This document shows positions 61,556-64,000 of a stretch of DNA of 64,000 nucleotides, one piece after another. The DNA lies in NCBI RefSeq assembly GCF_008001235.1, contig NZ_CP040751.1, positions 2,401,001-2,465,000 on the forward strand, written 5' to 3'. The stretch's first letter is position 1. Every line of letters begins with the position of its first letter. The stretch is from Salidesulfovibrio onnuriiensis (GTDB lineage Bacteria; Desulfobacterota; Desulfovibrionia; Desulfovibrionales; Desulfovibrionaceae). The translations under genes were made by a program, and so were the position numbers. Under the pieces are notes generated by a model. It had not been told where the DNA came from. It ran no database searches and saw only the letters and a list, made by a program, of their open reading frames with translations.

Positions 61556-62626
61556 TTAGTTTTCGCTGCCGGGCAACTGCCGCATGAAAAGCATGCGCCA
61601 GATCATTTCCTTTGTGGCGGGCGTGATGCTGTTTTTCAGTCCCGAACCGTAAGACAGGGCCGAGATGGGCAATCCGCTGGAGCACGCCATGTTCAGAATT
61701 GCCCCAAATGTACAGGCTTCATCGAGTTTCGTCCAGATAACGCTTGCAACCTTTGAAGATTTATATCGCTCCGCGAATACGCGGTACTGCTCGGAGTTGT
61801 AGTAGGGGTTGAGCACAAGATGCACGGCCAGTTCATTCCAGTCCTCCATGCCGTGGGCAAGGAGCCAGTCTTCAAGGCGGTTGTTAACCGACATCCCGGG
61901 AAGATCGATGAGAATCAGATCGAATGCGCCAGCCTCGCGTTTCAGTGCGGCCACATCTTCATGGGTGATGAGTTCGCGGAAGGCCAGCCCCGATAGTTCT
62001 GCATAATGCTTGAGCACCAGGCGTCCCTTGCCCTTGTTGCCGTCCGCAGCCACCAGGCATATTTTCATCCCAGGATTTTGGGCCTTCTCCCGTAGGGCCA
62101 CTCTGATGAGAGCCGAGCTTTTGCCCGCCCCGTGAGGCCCTGCAAAGGCATGCATCTTTCTGCTCCAGGAATCCGCGGAAAGCGGCCTGATGGATGCCAT
62201 GCCTTCCAGCACTCGGAGGATAGAGAGATTGGCGTTGTCGCGCAGCTTGCAGAACACGTTGAGCAGCACGTTGCTGTCCACGCCCTCTCTTTCCAGGTAT
62301 TCCATGGCCAGCTGTTGGCGGGGAGAGAGGCTTTGCAGATTCATCTGCGGCTTGAGCAGGGCCATGAGATGGCCCTTGATCTGGCCCCATTCATGCTTCC
62401 AGCCCACGCTGTCGTTGAGCGCTTCGTCGAGGACAGATTCGCGGGTGGGAGCGGTCGATACCTGCCGCTGCGGCATTTCATCGATCGCGGCCACGATTTC
62501 ACAGCATTTGGTGCCGTTGTCGGAAACGGTCTTGTTGGACAAGATGACTGCGTCTTCGCCGAGATCCGCCTTGATCATGGCGTAGGCTTCAGTCTGGGAT
62601 GGAGCTTTGAAGGTCTTCATTCTCAT
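61556..62626 (-). CDS. flhF: flagellar biosynthesis GTPase FlhF
   Basis: A 356-aa SRP-type GTPase: MKTFKAPSQTEAYAMIKADLGEDAVILSNK is the family N-terminus, then an NG domain with G1 GPHGAGKSS, LIDLPGM at G3 and WTKLDEA at G4. Usual FlhF has GPTGVGKTTT and DTAGR, so the nucleotide loops are atypical. It places the first flagellar components at the pole. It starts 5 nt after the flhA stop and is followed by flhG after 9 bp. Confidence 0.93.
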   Translation of the reverse strand: MRMKTFKAPSQTEAYAMIKADLGEDAVILSNKTVSDNGTKCCEIVAAIDEMPQRQVSTAPTRESVLDEALNDSVGWKHEWGQIKGHLMALLKPQMNLQSLSPRQQLAMEYLEREGVDSNVLLNVFCKLRDNANLSILRVLEGMASIRPLSADSWSRKMHAFAGPHGAGKSSALIRVALREKAQNPGMKICLVAADGNKGKGRLVLKHYAELSGLAFRELITHEDVAALKREAGAFDLILIDLPGMSVNNRLEDWLLAHGMEDWNELAVHLVLNPYYNSEQYRVFAERYKSSKVASVIWTKLDEACTFGAILNMACSSGLPISALSYGSGLKNSITPATKEMIWRMLFMRQLPGSEN

Positions 62627-62631
62627 GGCTG

Positions 62632-64000
62632 CTACTGTACCTCTACCATTGCCAGTGATTGAATTTGAACATCAGTCGGTATTTCCGCCTGGGACAGAAT
62701 GGGCAGTGTCGGAATGAATCTTTGCAACAGTTGCGCCAAGTGGGGCCTCAGTTGCGGGGTTGTCAGCAGGACGGGTTGGCCGTCCGCCACGAAAGCGTTG
62801 TCAACCGTCTCATTTATCTTCTGGATAATTCTTTGGGCCATGCCCGGTTCCAAGGCAAGGTAGCCACCCTGTTCCGCAGGGCGTAGTCCATGTGTCAGAG
62901 TTTCGTCGACAGCAGGGTGCAGGGTGATGATGGGCAGGTTGTTGTTTTCACCAAGGTAGGGCTTGACGATGGTTCTGCCCATCCTGGAGCGGACGTATTC
63001 CACGAGCTGCATGGGATCCTGGGTGGCCACGCCGTAGTCGGCCATGGTTTCCACGATGGTCAGTAGGTCGCGGATGGAGACGTTTTCCTGAACCAGGCCC
63101 TGGAAGACCTTCTGCACTGCGCCAAGGGAGAGCACACCCGGCACCAGGCTTTCCACGGCCTTGGGAGCTCGCTTTTCCAGGTTGTCGAGCAGTTCCTGGA
63201 CCTCCTGGCGGCCCAGGAATTCGTGCAGGTTGCGACGGAAGACCTCGGTGAGGTGAGTGGCGACCACGGTAGCCGGGTCCACCACGGTGTAGCCCGCGAG
63301 CATGGCTTCTTCCTTCTGGGCCTCGGGTATCCAGACGGCCGGAAGGTTGAAGGCAGGTTCCACGGTGTCCACGCCGTCGATATGGTGTTTTGCATCGCCT
63401 GGGTCCATTGCCAGGTAGTGGTCGATGAGCAGCTCTGCCTGGGCCACGGAGTTGCCCTTGATGAGCACGCGGTATTCCCCGGGCTTGAGCTGCAGGTTGT
63501 CCCGCAGATGCAGGGACGGAATGACCACGCCCATATCCAGTGCGAACTGTCGCCGGATGGAACGGATACGGGAAAGAAGGTTGCCGTTCTGTTCTTCGTC
63601 CACCAGGGGAATGAGCCCATATCCCACTTCCAGTTCGAGCTGGTCCAGAGGCAGCAGCGCCTGCACCTCCTCGGGAGTGTCCAGTGTGGGCATGTCGTCT
63701 TCCGCCGCGCCTGTATCCGGGCCGGAGACGGCTTCGTGCTGCTTGCGGGAGATGGCGCTTACGCCGTAGCAGATTGCCGCAAGGGTCAGGAACGGCAGGG
63801 TGGGCATGCCCGGAACAATGGCGAAGACCAGGAGGATACAGGAGACAAGCCTGAGGGCCCTGTGATGGAAGGTCAACTGACCGATGAATTCTTCGCCCAT
63901 CTTCGCCTCGGCTGCGGCGCGGGAGACGATGATACCTGCGGAGGTGGAAATGATCAGCGAGGGGATGGTGGCCACGAGGCCGTCACCGATGGTCAGCAGG
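62632..64000 (-). CDS. flhA: flagellar export protein FlhA, C-terminal part
   Basis: 455 residues to the stop are visible; the gene continues beyond the window. The edge shows LLTIGDGLVATIPSLIIS and TSAGIIVSRAA, diagnostic for FlhA, followed by the last membrane helices (LRLVSCILLVFAIVPGMPTLPFLTLAAI), a linker, and the cytoplasmic domain LELEVGYGLIPLVDEEQNG to the C-terminus. FlhA forms the export gate nonamer that docks chaperone-substrate complexes. It heads the visible part of the flhA-flhF-flhG-fliA-cheY-fliL series. Confidence 0.97.
   Translation of the reverse strand, partial: LLTIGDGLVATIPSLIISTSAGIIVSRAAAEAKMGEEFIGQLTFHHRALRLVSCILLVFAIVPGMPTLPFLTLAAICYGVSAISRKQHEAVSGPDTGAAEDDMPTLDTPEEVQALLPLDQLELEVGYGLIPLVDEEQNGNLLSRIRSIRRQFALDMGVVIPSLHLRDNLQLKPGEYRVLIKGNSVAQAELLIDHYLAMDPGDAKHHIDGVDTVEPAFNLPAVWIPEAQKEEAMLAGYTVVDPATVVATHLTEVFRRNLHEFLGRQEVQELLDNLEKRAPKAVESLVPGVLSLGAVQKVFQGLVQENVSIRDLLTIVETMADYGVATQDPMQLVEYVRSRMGRTIVKPYLGENNNLPIITLHPAVDETLTHGLRPAEQGGYLALEPGMAQRIIQKINETVDNAFVADGQPVLLTTPQLRPHLAQLLQRFIPTLPILSQAEIPTDVQIQSLAMVEVQ

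Overview
The window looks like chromosomal DNA of a sulfate-reducing member of the Desulfovibrionales (Desulfovibrio / Pseudodesulfovibrio type). The evidence is a complete dsrC with both conserved C-terminal cysteines, an Rnf complex with a decaheme cytochrome c gene beside it, a tungstate transporter with an aldehyde:ferredoxin oxidoreductase, and a polar-flagellum gene block. The DNA is GC-rich with GC-biased third codon positions, so many long antisense frames are open without being genes. I see no insertion sequence, integrase, CRISPR array or rRNA.

Layout. 1-1.4 kb: 3' part of an NFACT (Rqc2-like) gene cut by the window edge, and a DksA-like regulator. 1.5-1.96 kb: tRNA array Gly-Cys-Gly-Gly with three identical tRNA-Gly(GCC) copies. 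2.1-5.1 kb: an unknown protein, an EamA transporter and a membrane hydrolase. 5.2-11.2 kb: psd-pssA (phosphatidylethanolamine synthesis), then leuACDB behind a leader that can fold as a three-way junction. 11.2-17.8 kb: small envelope proteins, a GIY-YIG protein, an ABC-F ATPase, a Nudix hydrolase, metF, asd and a class IV aminotransferase. 17.8-23.5 kb: a glycosyltransferase, a zinc-ribbon/SulP/STAS/cNMP-binding fusion transporter, and rfbD-rfbB.

23.6-33.5 kb is a tungsten/molybdenum pterin cofactor neighbourhood: trmL, mobB with a cysteine-cluster tail, tupCBA, a ModE-like regulator, a HesA/MoeB-like adenylyltransferase with MoaD, a chemoreceptor, the AOR gene, and divergently a protein with a MoaD-like N-terminal half. 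33.6 kb holds tRNA-Val(CAC). 33.7-40.6 kb is the operon for a decaheme cytochrome and RnfCDGEAB. RnfB is fused to a GltD/NfnB-type NAD(P)H oxidoreductase, and the cytochrome gene has a frameshift at a G run. 41-49.5 kb: a lipoprotein alkaline phosphatase, a YibE/F protein, a PilZ protein, a thioredoxin reductase-like enzyme, a receiver-TPR protein, an HD protein, a single-domain response regulator, and a Tim44-like protein whose signal peptide lies in another frame across a second G run.

49.6-52.6 kb is the most unusual segment: a METTL21-like methyltransferase directly joined to a YcaO-TPR protein, followed by dsrC with its own promoter and a structured leader. 52.7-57.1 kb: rpmE, a DUF1385 protein, prfA, prmC, and lpxC with a sigma-54-like promoter. 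57.2-64 kb (minus strand): flagellar genes flhA (partial), flhF, flhG, fliA, cheY and fliL, then three small unknown genes.

How they fit together: the Rnf complex, the cytochrome, AOR and DsrC connect ferredoxin, NAD(P)H, periplasmic heme electrons and sulfite reduction. The W/Mo genes supply the AOR cofactor. The leu, asd, metF, psd/pss and lpxC genes are housekeeping biosynthesis, and the last block is motility.
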